A stretch of 64,000 nt of DNA from NCBI GenBank assembly GCA_033439685.1, contig JAUEDM010000002.1:868001-932000 (forward strand). The letters run 5' to 3'. The stretch's first letter is position 1; the number at the start of each line of letters is the position of its first letter. The position numbers and the translations under genes were made by a program. Below the pieces are notes generated by a model. That model had not been told where the DNA came from and made no database searches. It was given only the letters and a program-made list of their open reading frames with translations. This stretch comes from Apodospora peruviana. Taxonomy: Eukaryota; Ascomycota; Sordariomycetes; Sordariales; Lasiosphaeriaceae. Positions 10,550-21,689 of the stretch are shown piece by piece.

Positions 10550-10705
10550 GTCTTAAAACCTTTAAGGGGAATTCCCTAAGGGAAAATACCAAGTTACAAG
10601 GCCTTATTGCGCAACTAGGATAATTTATCTGACCAGAGTAGTTAAACCACTATAATAGTCGCTGTAGTCTAGGCCTACTATAGTAGTCTTCCAGGCTAGT
10701 TAAAT
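10550..10705 (-). repeat. Dispersed repeat family D, copy 2
   Basis: Inverted copy of 5100-5250. It shares CTACTATAGTAGGCCTAGACTACAGCGACT-like sequence (interrupted by four bases in copy 1) and the CCCCTTAAAGG region. Confidence 0.6.
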
Positions 10706-11100
10706 TCACTTGCCTTACCAGGTAGCCAGACCAACTTGCCTAGCCAGCTGGCTAGGATAATTTCTGGTGCTAGGCTAACTGCCTCCCTAGATGTCCCGCT
10801 ACGGATTCTACCACTACCTAGACTATGCGAATGCACCGCAGACTGGTTTCCGCAGGCGAGCGGGAGCAGTTTGTGCCAGATGAGTTAGTTAACAAGAACC
10901 CTCACCGCCTCCTATATTCGCCCTCTCTACTAATTATCCGTAGATTTCTCCCCGTTTTGTCCTCTCTACCTGATCATACATCAACCCGAGCGCAATCTTA
11001 TCAACCTTCTAATCCCCTTCACATCCTGTATCATAACGTTCACGCCACCGATGATCCTCGGTGTGATGCCCCGCGCAGTCACATGCATGGTCACGTGCAG
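10706..11100. other. No gene seen
   Basis: A 92-codon open stretch (10,825-11,103, plus) resembles no family I know and has no supporting signals. Tandem CACGTG-type words occur at 11,080-11,110. Confidence 0.4.
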
Positions 11101-11318
11101 TGACACGTGCTGGATCAATGACACCTGCGCTTAATGCGGAAGGTCATGGAAGGCTCGCGCGCAATTGGCGTTAGTTTGGCGTTGTGGACCGTGTACCCAC
11201 AACTATTTAAAGGGCAGAATTCTTCCATAGTTCTAGATTAATTCTGCAATGTAGAAATCTACAGTCATGAGCAGTCCTTACTATTGCCTCTGCAGCCAGT
11301 AAAACCTCGTGTCTAACA
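11101..11318 (-). mobile_element. LTR-like repeat, family C, copy 2
   Basis: Inverted partner of 4445-4663, 218 bases. On the minus strand it starts TGTTAGACACGAGG and ends CAGCACGTGTCA. The flanks (TGCAG and CTCGG) are not a target duplication. Confidence 0.6.
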
Positions 11319-12309
11319 CTCGGCCTTTCGCTACCTCCCACAAGCCGCGCGGCTGTCTTGGTTAGTTGTAAGTACCTGCTGTTACGCGCAAGCGTCGATG
11401 TATAAGCCAAAACTGTTACTACCCACTAGCTGTCAAGGTCCATAAGCTGGACGCCGCGCTCGACCTTAACAGTGGCCCATGTCTTGAAGCCCTGGGCAGC
11501 AACGGCGGCTAAGACGATAGGCTACTGTGACAGCCGAAACTAAACACGCGAACTTTGGATAAGCAGCGTGACAAGAATACTTGGTAGGAATGGACCTAAT
11601 TACCTTCATCCTCAATCTCTTCCACGTTCAGGCTTTTTTGGCCCGGCCATACGACCAGCCTCATCTCCAGGCGGTATAGGACCAGCGTATGTCGTGGCAG
11701 TGGCAGTTGACTTCTCATGGTTGTTGCCATGACTGATTGCGCGTTTCACCTCAAGGAGCCATCTGGCACCCGGACGTGATGATCTTGTATTTCACACTGA
11801 CACTGGGCGAGTCCTCGGACTCAACTCCGGCTGGAGTCTAGGTCTCTATGCCTAATGGTTCGGGTCATGCCTCTCAACCAATATCACAGTGAGAAAGCTC
11901 TCAACTTCAGGCCATGTCACGTCGTCATGCATATGCATATATCAAAGGCTCGGCTGTCTCAATCTCGGAAAAATTCACCGGGTTCATTAGCCCGGCATTG
12001 TTTCATTCGTAGCTGAAAGCAGATATAGTTCCCCGATCTCCCATTGTTTTCTCACGGGAACACATGTTTCAAGAGCGAAAGGGTAAAAAAAGTTTAAATC
12101 AGCCGGAGAAAAAAGACACGGCGGACTGTTCCGTTCCCCAACCCCATTAATCCATCATTTCAGCGTCCTCTTCGGTCCGGGTGTTATCGATGGTGAGGGC
12201 AATCACTCCCTCTCTGTAAAACCATTGCCAGTGGAAGGAGCAATGAGACAAGGAAGTAATCAAACTACGTAGAAAGAGAAGAGTTGGGAGAATTGGGAGA
12301 GTAAAAAAA
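11319..12309. other. Transition from repeat island to gene-bearing DNA, no gene
   Basis: Composition becomes balanced here. On the minus strand, 11,527-11,428 reads a short stop-flanked peptide (AAVAAQGFKTWATV...) that looks gene-derived but is too short to name. Nothing else is supported. Confidence 0.4.
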
Positions 12310-12490
12310 TGACTTCCCGCACCACCTCGACCTGGTCGGCATCCATATCGATGTCGTAGTCCTCGTCATTCTGCGTGGGCTCCCCGAACAGCGAGGCTTC
12401 GCAGAAGCACATGAGCTCCCAGAAATCTCGGTTCCAATATTCACCGGCCTGCTGCCGGAATTCGTCGACGGCGTGGGCAAGGTCTGTCAA
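12310..12490 (-). pseudogene. Possible exon of an unrecognised gene
   Basis: The minus strand has a plausible 3' splice site (TGTAGCAG, ending at 12,491) followed by about 60 codons with gene-like composition and an acidic C-terminal part (NDEDYDIDMDADQ). After that the frame runs into T-rich sequence. No start codon exon or continuation is convincing. It is probably a remnant of a gene cut off at the edge of the repeat island; I do not recognise the family. Confidence 0.3.
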
Positions 12491-13925
12491 CTGCTACAGT
12501 GATTGTTAGCCAGTCGTTCAGTAAGGACCTGCCATGGGTATTTCTATTGTCCGTTGCTACTTGCATTGGCTTCCCCCAGCTTGTGGGCGGTTGGTGTTAT
12601 CTCTTCGTACTTGCGACAGCCTTGGACGATTCTGTAGACGAGTTCTACCCTGTTTTTATGACATTGCTATTAGCTAACCTCTTCAGCTTGCACGTGCGAG
12701 TGTATTTCATTGGTGTCAGGCGAACAGAACACGAGAAGTGAGGAGGCAGTCGGGAAATCAGGGAGCTGCGAGCGTTGGGAAATTCAAGGTCGACCTACCA
12801 GATTCCCTGAGGGATAGCCGTGGCCAGGTTGGCCATGGCCACAGTCAGAATCGGCCCAGCGTTTCTTCTTCGGAGCTTTGCGCCCCCAACGAGCTCGCCC
12901 AGCGCACGCAAGACAGCGGCGTCACGTCGGTTCGTCGGTAGGATCTTGGAGCTTCCCTACCCGAGGTTCCAAGAGAAACCAGCCCGAGGAACAAGTTTAA
13001 CGAGGATAACACTGATGTGACCAGCCATTTTGCTGCGGTATGTAGTGTGTGTGTGAGAGTGATGTGTGTGTGTGTGTGTGTGTGTGCGTGAAAAGATTGG
13101 GACCGCTCGAGAAATGCAGTGATGCTGCAGAAAATTATGTAGAGACAAGAATCGGCCACGAAGGAGGAAGAAGGCGAACAGGCTGCAAAGGTACCGGGAC
13201 CACATAATGACAGGAAGGGACCCACTCAGAATTCCGAAACAGCTCACCAGTATTGCTAACGACTTTCATCCGAAGAATAGTAGACATTGGTGGAAGGCTG
13301 ACCAGCGTCGACAGGGAGTGTAGGGCTTTAGGGACAATACCCAGCCAGCCATGTTGTCCATGGAGCTATTGCAACTTTGCCAGATCAAGACGCTTAGAAT
13401 GTACAAAAAGCAATAATGACGTGAGGCCATCTGTCTCCCACCGGCTATCACTCTTGTAAATGCGAACGTGCTGGACGATACTGCAGCTTGTTACAGCCAT
13501 TCTGGCTGACCGCGAGTAGTTTCTCAGGATATGTCCATTGGGTGAATAGAAGAACAGACGTGTTTTCCGGACGGTACTTCAAGGTTGACGCTCTTGCTAT
13601 CAACGGCCAAGTTCCTCTCATCTTCGAACACTATACATGCATCTCGACTGGTATTATAATCACCCTTATATTTACGCTGAATTGCAGGATAGCTTAAACT
13701 CGCCCAGTCCCTTTCCTCGTATAGTCCTCGTACAACGAGTGCCTGTCGATGTAAAAGACAGGTAGGCCGTCGGACCAGTGGTGCCTTGAGTAGGTAGGTC
13801 CATGGTATGAAAAGAGCACCGCAGTCACGCGGCATCATAGTTTTCATCCAATGTTGTAAGGGCGGGAACGTCCCTCACATACAATACCAAATTGCAGGTC
13901 CCTTGTCCAATAATTCCAATGCATT
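12491..13925. other. 1.4 kb without a supported gene
   Basis: Several open stretches of 60-126 codons overlap on both strands, but none has recognised motifs or splice context. A GT microsatellite sits at 13,044-13,089. Confidence 0.5.
13044..13089. repeat. GT/TG dinucleotide microsatellite
   Basis: Runs of TG are broken once by GAGAGTGATG; the longest perfect run covers about 24 bases (13,063-13,086). Confidence 0.9.
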
Positions 13926-14011
13926 GCGGGTTGTTGGCTTAGTGGCCTCGAGTCGTGCATACACAACTCTTACGAGGTCAGAAACCGTGGGTTCGATTCC
14001 CACCTGTTGCG
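13926..14011 (+). ncRNA. tRNA-like Pol III unit (tRNA pseudogene or SINE head)
   Basis: A perfect A box (TGGCTTAGTGG, 13,935-13,945) and a perfect B box (GGTTCGATTCC, 13,990-14,000) are present. The B box sits in a good T-arm: GTGGG, a 7-base loop, CCCAC. The expected acceptor stem does not form: GCGGGTT against CTGTTGC pairs only in the first four positions, two of them G-T wobble. The region between D-arm and T-arm folds as one long hairpin around CATA rather than a normal anticodon arm, and no T-run terminator follows. It therefore fits a decayed tRNA or a tRNA-derived SINE better than a working tRNA gene. Confidence 0.5.
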
Positions 14012-14745
14012 CTACCTAGTTTCTAGGCTGTCGACTCTTTCAGGGTGAAGTTGCCGTATGGGTTGGGCGGTACAAGTTCATGGACGAGTGCTTACCAGAA
14101 TAATCCATACGGTAGGTGACTCCGCGGAAAGAGGTAACAAGTGCCACTTTTTTCCCTTTTTCTTCGTTCGCCGTAGCACTTGAAATGCTATCGCCTGCAA
14201 TCTTGTCTCTAAAGCGCTGCACCACATGATTACTTTCAGCCCCCCCCCCCCCGATTGGACGAAGACCAACTACCCAAAACAATATCTTTCGACATGTCCC
14301 GATCTCTTCCTTATATTGCGGGTCGGTACTGGCATCTCGTCAGGCTCCGACGCGTATGCATTCATTCCAGACTATCTACCTAATCAATCTGTTGACCATG
14401 TGGTGGTTAGCAACCCTGTCGGCTGTCCTTCCTCTCCGGCCTTTGGGTGTGGAAAGCTGACAGGTGGCAGACACCTTATTTCTCGATGCGGTCCTCTGCC
14501 AGCTGGCAAACAATCACAGAAGCCAACGAAGTGGTGAGATACTTCTAACCATCGTGCCGGAATTCGGGCTCGGAGTTAGCCGACATGCCGATAATCCTGT
14601 ATGCTGGTTCAGGTAGCAGCCTAGAATCCTTCTAATCACCAGGTACCCGGGTATCCGAGACACCAACACTTACGTCTTTATCCACTTTCAACCACATAAT
14701 TAAAGCCGGCCAACCACCAAATACCATCACCATACCTATTTAAGA
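14012..14745. other. Intergenic region upstream of the NAD(P)-binding gene
   Basis: It contains a run of 13 C at 14,240-14,252. No gene is supported. The last 100 bases are presumably promoter and leader of the gene starting at 14,746. Confidence 0.5.
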
Positions 14746-15630
14746 ATGACCAAACTTGTTGTAGCCGGCTCGACGGGTTTCGTGGCCACCGAGGTCATCC
14801 GACAGGCACTGTTGCATCCAGCCATCACATCCGTCGTCGCTCTGGGACGCCGCCAAGTACCGCCATCGCTGGCTGCCGCTGACACGAACTCGAAGCTCAA
14901 GTCGGTCGTCTGTACCAATTTTGTGAACTATCCTGATGACGTGAAGAAGGAACTGTCCGATGCCGATGCCTGCATATGGTATACACATTTCCTACCTTCC
15001 ATGTATCTATCCGTGTGTTTCAGTAACTCACCACCGGCTACGAAATAAACAGGACGATTGCGATAACCCCGTCAAAATCAAAGACCTATGCCTGGGACGA
15101 GGTCTGCACGATATGCCGCGACTACGCCGTAACAGGCATCGAGGCAATCTCCCAGATCTCGCACAGCAAACCCTTCCGCTTCCTGTATATCAGCGGGTCC
15201 AATGCTGAGCGCGACCAGACGAAACGACCGTGGCTATTGGCCGACTATTGCCTGATGCGGGTAGGCTATTATTCCCCTGCCGGATTGATAAATATGCCCT
15301 TCGTTTTACTGACAAGTGCTCTGCTCGACTTGGTCTCTTTGCGACAAACAGGGTGAAGCAGAGAACCGCATCCTGGCATACGCCCAAAAGTCCAATGGAG
15401 CCGTGGAGGCATGCGTAGCCAAGCCTGGCCTTATTGGGGGAGAGGGCAAGGCTACGGGCTTCTTGATGGAAGCAATGAAGCCAGTTATTCGTGTACTGGC
15501 AGGCCTTCCGACGGTGGATGTCAGAGAGATGGCGGCTGCGTTGCTGGACCAGGTTGTCAATGGGTTTGAAAAAGAGCCACTGGCTTCTGACGACCTTACT
15601 CGTATCGGGAAAAAGGTGCTCAGTACCTAA
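14746..15630 (+). CDS. NAD(P)-binding Rossmann-fold protein (epimerase/SDR-like)
   Basis: Three exons: 14,746-14,978, 15,053-15,260 and 15,352-15,630. They join in frame to a 239-residue protein. The introns (74 and 91 bases) have GT...AG ends. The N-terminus shows the nucleotide-binding glycine motif AGSTGFVATEV (residues about 7-17), followed by the basic residues of LGRRQ. A short Rossmann-fold protein of this size, with the central ISGSNAERD segment, fits the atypical short-chain dehydrogenase / nucleoside-sugar-epimerase-like group (YwnB/HTATIP2 type). The substrate is not predictable. No catalytic Tyr-x3-Lys motif is evident, so an active-site role is uncertain. The start ATG is the first in frame after the AT-rich leader, and the gene appears intact. 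Confidence 0.8.
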
Positions 15631-16278
15631 TCTGTAGTCGTCACGGACACGCGCCCCGTCGCGCTGTAGGTCATGATCGCTTTCGCGCCTGAACCCCAGG
15701 TCGGGTTTGGTACTGGTTGTCCGTTTTGGGTGCTGGGGGCGTTAATAAATGTGCGCCTTCTTGGGATGGCTGTGTTGCTTGCTGGTGGTGTCAACTTACT
15801 CGGTGAGGTTGTACAGTGAGTAGGTGCCTGCAAGGGTTGGAGGATATCGGTTGCTTTCATTGTTGTATCAATTGGACGGCTGGCCTTTGTTTTGACCTCT
15901 GTGTGATGTCAGTGTGCTTACTGAAACCCAAGGTAGTTCAAGCACAAAGCGTGATTCGGATTTTTCCAATGCCTTTATCTCAATGGCCAATCATACACCT
16001 TTCTGGCATACAACGACGGGAATTGACAGGAAATTGTACAACTATGACGCACTGCACACCCCGATGTTAGCTACTACCTTGATCCACGGGGGATTCTGTA
16101 CTCAACCTCGTCATCGGACTCTCCTCCTTTTGTGTAAATCTCTCAAGACTCTTGGATATTGGTCTATTTCTAGAGTCACCGCGCCTCCTTGTACGGCAAC
16201 GCCGCCTAACTCAATTCCCGGAGACCCACAAGCTATTTACCTTACACATATTGCCCGAATCCAAAAGCCATCGCAGAG
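15631..16278. other. Intergenic, promoter of the permease gene
   Basis: 648 bases between two genes on the same strand. Open stretches here overlap the permease in other frames and are not supported. Confidence 0.5.
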
Positions 16279-18078
16279 ATGGAAAACGTGGAGCATCGAG
16301 GGCGCAAGTCCAGCGTCGCCGAGCAGGAGGATGCTGCTGCCCTAGAGAAACTCGGTCACAAGCAGGAACTGAGGCGCAACTTCTCGCTGATCTCCATGCT
16401 CGGTCTAGCATTTGCCATTCTCAACACCTGGACAGCCCTTGCCGCGTCTCTGTCACTCGCACTGCCGTCTGGTGGTGCCAGCGCCGTCATCTGGGGTCTG
16501 ATCGTCGCTGGGATATGCAACTTGTGTCTCGCAGCCTCTCTCGCCGAGTTTCTCTCGGCTTTTCCCACCGCGGGTGGGCAGTATCACTGGGCCGCCATCG
16601 TCTCGTGGGAGAAATGGTCAAGAGGAATATCTTACTGCACGGGCTGGATCAACGTCGCCGGTTGGGTTGCCTTGAGTGCCACAGGTCCTCTGCTTGGGAG
16701 CACTTTTATTATCAACATGGTTGTTCTTTTCAACCCGGATTATGAAGGGGCAGCTTGGCACCAATTCCTCATCTACCTCGCGTTTACCATGTTCGCCTTG
16801 GCCGTGAATACCTTCCTGACCCGGCTGCTTCCGTATTTCACCAAAGCCGCCTTCATTTGGTCGTTGGCTGGGTTTGCTTTAATCTGCATCACAATTTTGG
16901 CTTGCGCATCGCCCAACTACCAGAGTGGCAAATTTGTCTATGGACAATTCAGCAACCAAACCGGATGGCCCGATGGTGTGGCATGGCTTCTGGGCCTCTT
17001 GCAAGGCGCATTCGCCCTGACAGGTGAGGGCTTACCTACTTATAACCAAACTCAGATTGATCTTGTCCGCTCACATATTGTCATGTTTCACCACACAGGC
17101 TTCGACGCAACGGCTCACATGATTGAAGAGATCCCAAGGCCACAGGTGCAAGGGCCGCGTATCATGCTGTATTGCATTGTCATCGGCATGGTGACGGGCT
17201 TTATCTTTCTCAGCTGCCTGCTATTCTGTGTTGATGACGTGGACCAGGTCATTAGTGCTGCTGAAGGGCCGTTGCTCCGTATATTCATGGATGCCACGGA
17301 TAACCATGCCGGGAGTACCTGCCTACTAATATTCCCGCTTGTGTGTATGCTTTTCACGACGGTCACCCTGATGTGTACCAGTAAGTCGATTGGAGATGAG
17401 ATTCTTTTTGAATTATTTATATTAACAAAAGCACAGGTAGCCGGATGTCGTATGCTTTCGCACGCGATAGAGGGATGCCGTTCAGCTCCATCTTTGCAAA
17501 GGTCCACCCATCACTCGACGTGCCCCTGAATGCGCTATTATGGACTGCTGGCTGGGTCGTTGTGTTCGGTTGCGTCCTGTTAGGATCGAGCAGCACCTTC
17601 AACGCCATCACGTCAGCCAGTGTTGTAGCACTCGGTGTTACCTACGCCATACCGCCTGCTATCAACATCCTGAGAGGCAGGAAGATGCTACCACCCACCA
17701 AGGTGTTCAAGCTTCCGGAGTGGCTTGGGTGGATTGTCAACTTGGTAGGTATCGCTTGGACCATTCTCACCACCGTGCTTTTCGTGTTTCCACCGGAACT
17801 CCCAGGTAAGATTTTGGTATCCCTCTGTGTGTTCGAGTTACATGAGACTGACTTGAGAAAAAGTCACTTCGGCCAACATGAACTACTGTATCGTGGCTTT
17901 CGGTGTAATTCTGCTGATCTCAGGAGCGACCTGGGTCCTGGATGGTCGCAAGCACTACAAGTCGCCACATCTTGGATTGGATGTTGACGGGATGATCAAT
18001 GGTAAAATCGAAGGGATGCAGCCACTCCAACATGACTCGGACTCGGCAGATATGCAGGGTGGCAAGGGAAAACCTTGA
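16279..18078 (+). CDS. APC-family amino acid/GABA/choline permease
   Basis: Four exons (16,279-17,023; 17,099-17,380; 17,437-17,805; 17,864-18,078) give 536 residues. The introns keep phase at every junction. A hydrophilic N-terminus of about 40 residues precedes the first membrane segment (FSLISMLGLAFAILNTW), and about a dozen hydrophobic segments follow. Family marks include FPTAGGQYHW, the FDATAHMIEEI stretch after intron 1, FARDRGMPFSSIF, and TSANMNYCIV before the last span. These place it in the fungal GABA/choline-type amino acid-polyamine-organocation permeases (Uga4/Hnm1-like), acting at the plasma membrane. The exact substrate cannot be told. Length is normal for the family and no damage is visible. 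Confidence 0.9.
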
Positions 18079-18193
18079 TTTGGATGGGCGTGAATTTCTG
18101 CGAGGTTTGAGAAGCGGTGCTAGTAAGACGCGCCGTTGGTAATTCAAGTTGCCATGTACCAGTCTAACCAGTAACTGTATATCAAATTCGGCC

Positions 18194-19705
18194 TCATATG
18201 ACGCCTCCCGCGAGTCCTGCCTGCGATGAGATGGAGCTGTTAGCTCTAAATTCCTCCTTGAATGTACTGATCGAGTCCCATATGCTGACGATCCCCATTG
18301 AACCGCCGACGGTAAGAGCGAATATCTGGTCTATTTCCATGAAACCAATCATGCTAGACGGCCCAAAGCTGCAATTTCTCCCATGGGTCCCCAAGTACCA
18401 GAAAGTGACGATAATCATGCCCAGAACGGAGTTGTAGAGATATGGAAACAACCCAAAAAACACATAAAGAAGGAAGAAGATGGCGAGCGACACAACGCCG
18501 AAGATAACAGCCCTCTCTCCACAACTACCATCCCCTTTGGCGACGGCCAAGAGACCACCGAGGACGCCAAGGATGCCAAATATTCCAGCAACGTCGCCAA
18601 ATGCTGACCCCAAGGAACCGCAACACACCCCCGGGAGGATTCGAAGAAGGGTAGCCGCATTCCTTGGGAACAGGTTGGTCATGTAGCAGCCCCCACCCCA
18701 CTCATCGGCCAAGAAGTGCGACTCCTTGCAATAGAGCGGCTTTATGGCGATGACGCACCATAGAAAGGTGGCTGATATCGCAGCTGTCCTCAACAGTTGC
18801 CGTAACCAGCCCCTCCTCGGCCCCGTTGTGAGGAATAAAGCTAGCCACGGCAGGGCAGCCAGAGTAAATGCCGATATGAAGAAGTGGTTGACAATGACTA
18901 TCGCTGCTCGGATCGTGAGGACGTCTGTTGCTACGTCGGCGCCGTCCGAGACCGGGACGAAGGAAGGGTCGCCATAGGTGAAGACCTGGTGGAATGTCAC
19001 TCGCTGCAATCGTAGACGGATATCGCCGGCGGCAACGCAGGGAACCGCGAGGGCAGCGAGCAGGTCGGCATCTCGTCTGAGGTACCACAGCCAGCGCCGA
19101 GGCACTCTGAATACGCTGGTCAGAACTGACGAGACTCGGTCGGGTCTGCTACTCCGAGACGAGGGCCGGATACCCGCAAACGTGGCAGCAATGAGCGTGA
19201 CGGCGTAAACGAGTAAACATCCCCATCCGTAGAATCCGGATATTGATACGCCTTGGACAGGGGTAACTAATCAACATTTCCCAGACAAGCAAACATTAGC
19301 ATATGATTAGGGAGAGAGCGTGGAGCGTGTATAAAGGAATGGCATACCAAAGTCTTTGTACTCATACTGAGCAGGAAAGTGATCTCCAACAATAGCAGAG
19401 GGGATATTCAGGGTCAGGTTCGCTGGTAGCGGGTAGCCCTTTACCGCACACTCTCTCATGAAGATATCGGCAGCCGCCTGCGCAACAACATGATTGTGTC
19501 GGCTGCACCGTTGCAAAACACAGTCCCAGACGTCGAAATGCTTGATCTTGATGTCCTTATCCGCACCCGGACAACATCGACCTGAGGACCTGTCGCAGCT
19601 TCGCGACCAGTAGCCGTCGGTTTTGCTCAAAAGGCATGGCTGCGCGCAGTCCGGGAGGTCGTGCCAGTCACGATCGTGATCGGGCTCCTGGTACGAGAGA
19701 GACAT
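18194..19705 (-). CDS. CFEM-like cysteine-rich membrane protein, multi-span
   Basis: Exon 1 is 19,705-19,348 and exon 2 is 19,251-18,194, joined across a 96-base GT...AG intron to 471 residues. The first 90 residues contain eight cysteines (about 20, 24, 37, 44, 45, 62, 67, 86) starting with LPDCAQPC, the usual opening of a CFEM domain. After the intron come about seven hydrophobic segments, the first being GFYGWGCLLVYAVTLIA. CFEM plus membrane spans recalls Pth11-type receptors, but the membrane part lacks motifs I would insist on. No signal peptide is visible before the cysteines, although a secreted N-terminus would be expected. Either the true start lies in an upstream exon not found or the start is wrong. 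Convergent with the permease; the two stops are 115 bases apart. Confidence 0.65.
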
Positions 19706-20210
19706 TGGCCAGACTGAGTCGACAGGCACGCTGAGGGCTCGACGAACCCTAGTGATTTATGTATGTGGCTTTTTGAGGGGTAATGGATTCGCAGCTTTCA
19801 GTTCCAGTTGCACCGGGAGGCTCAGCCCGCCCATCACTTAGCTGAAGTGTGCAACCAACCACCCACCCATTGTGGGTCGAGATTCTTTCCGGCTAGACTA
19901 GATCCGTATAAGGCTGGTACTTCAAAGAATGAAGAATAACAGTTTACAGACTTGATCAGATTCCAAAGTGCCTGCTCTTTCGAAGCGCTGTGCCATGTGT
20001 GGCCAATTTTGTCTCCTCAGAAGGAGAAAACTATTCGGTACATGAAAGAAACCCTTGGTTTTGTGCGGGCAAAAACAAGCCCTGGCTTCGGAAAGCAGGC
20101 CCGGCCGAATCCGTAGTACTTACGTACTATACCTTTACTGAACGTGCTAGACTTTCCTCTAGCTTTATTACCCATCCCGTCAGGTATTGGCATTGGCATT
20201 CCGTAAATCA
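19706..20210. other. Intergenic
   Basis: No gene is supported. It would hold the 5' region of the CFEM-like gene and the 3' end of the SRR1-like pseudogene. I searched the minus strand upstream of 19,705 for a signal-peptide exon and found only short closed frames. Confidence 0.5.
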
Positions 20211-21519
20211 TCATTCTTCACGAGGCTTCCTGACATACATGACCGCCCTGCCAACATTAATACCCGGCAAAAACGTCTCGTGGTATGGGAAGTCCAGCTC
20301 TATGTATTCGTTTTCCAGCACCTCCGTAACTCTCGAAGACGGCAAGTCGTGGATCCTACAGATAATCGGGGCCGGCCAGTGGTTAGCAAAAGTCGGCATA
20401 AACAGCTTAGCCAGAAAAGAAGAAAAGGTTTGTCCACAACTTTTCATACATACTTTACCTGGCTCAGGGTCTCCTCCAGTTCGCCGAATACCATAACGGC
20501 AGACCGACCGAGATCGGCAATGATCTGTTTGACTGGGATAACGGGCAAGATGGAGACCACCGCGCTCCCGTCGTCAATTTCCAGAAACCCTTGCGGGTCG
20601 TCGACAACTCGGACGTCGAAATTGTCGAGGAGCGTCTGCTTCTGGACATGCGTGTACTCGGGATCCTGCACCAAGCATGGAATTTTCTCTCGGCCAAGGC
20701 ACAGGCTGTCTTGGAGAGTCATGAGGAAAGCATGCTGGATGATTGATCTGCTGTTGGTCTCGCCGTACTCACTTATCGGACCCAAGGCAAATCCAATAAA
20801 CTTATCGATCTTGCTTGTGTCAATCTAAGCTTTGGCTGAAGTTAGAAGACCTTAGATTTGAGTGTAGTGCTTGCTGGCTTGCCACTCGAGCCTGATGCGG
20901 TTGAAGGCATCCCGGAGGCCATTTTCGACGGACTTGGCTACTGTATGTTCGTCCGTATGCTTGTAATAGTCGCAATGCGCCCAATAGCTTAGGTCCACCG
21001 AGAAATATGCTTCGTTTGGGCGAAAATTGCCCCCGGAGCTCAGATAATGGATCCTTGTGGTGACCTCTTGACTGAAATTGATCAAGCAACTGATGTTAGC
21101 TCTGCGTTTGAAGATGGAGTGACTAGTCACCTATGGAGAATCATGTGCTGATAACTGAATCGACAAACTTACAATCATCACCACGAAGCTCGCTATCCAC
21201 CGGCCGCTTTATGCGCTGGCCGTCCAGGTCTACCTCGGGGTATCAAATCTGGGTCCCACTTTGATTCTCGATATTTCTGTGCTTGCTCCGCCGCATCTTT
21301 GAGCAATTTTTTGGTAAAGAGAGGCCTGCCTTCATCATACATCTCGCGAATCCTTTGACGTGCCCCGATCTTCATCTCGACCTCATGTTCGTCAAATGGG
21401 ATGCTAGGTTCGCAGCCGGTCAGTGTCTTCAATATGATGGCGATCTTTTCCTTGTCTGTTGCTTGCTCGAGCACGTTTCTCATGACGAATACCTTTTCTT
21501 CGAAGGTGCAAGAAAGCAT
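20211..21519 (-). pseudogene. SRR1-like domain protein, inactivated
   Basis: Pieces in order on the minus strand: an N-terminal region (21,519-21,240), a middle part with SIFKRR and YFSVDLSYWAHCDYY, then the SRR1-like domain. That domain includes KIDKFIGFALG, CLVQDPEYT, VVDDPQGFLEIDDGSAVV and IPVKQIIADL, and the C-terminal YIELDFPYHETF. Damage is clear. In-frame TAA (20,852-20,854) and TAG (20,825-20,827) lie in one continuous frame just before KIDKF. A run of four G at 21,237-21,240 shifts the frame between WDPDLIP and EVDLDGQRIKRP. A 53-base intron at 20,406-20,458 still has usable splice sites. SRR1-like proteins are poorly characterised, with a plant relative linked to circadian regulation. 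Confidence 0.8.
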
Positions 21520-21689
21520 TTCAGAAATGGTTATACCGAGAAAACATCCACAAGCAACTCGCTGCTTGGATTGTCGCCTGTATTCCTTTCACACTTTGCT
21601 TGGGCACAAAGAACCTTGGTCATGCATACTATGCATCTTACGCCCCATGGTCACACATATTGTAAACAAACATACTCTCAATACCAGCT

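Noticed and set aside
10825..11103. 92-codon open frame in the repeat island
   Set aside because: No motif, no homologous frame in the related repeats, and embedded between repeat copies.
12820..13020. Short Arg/Ser-rich frame resembling a mitochondrial presequence
   Set aside because: No downstream exon or splice context; composition alone is not evidence.
20846..20851. Intron that would remove the two stops in the SRR1-like gene
   Set aside because: The only GT...AG span there is 26 bases, too short for an intron, and its removal breaks the frame. The coding frame is otherwise continuous through the stops.
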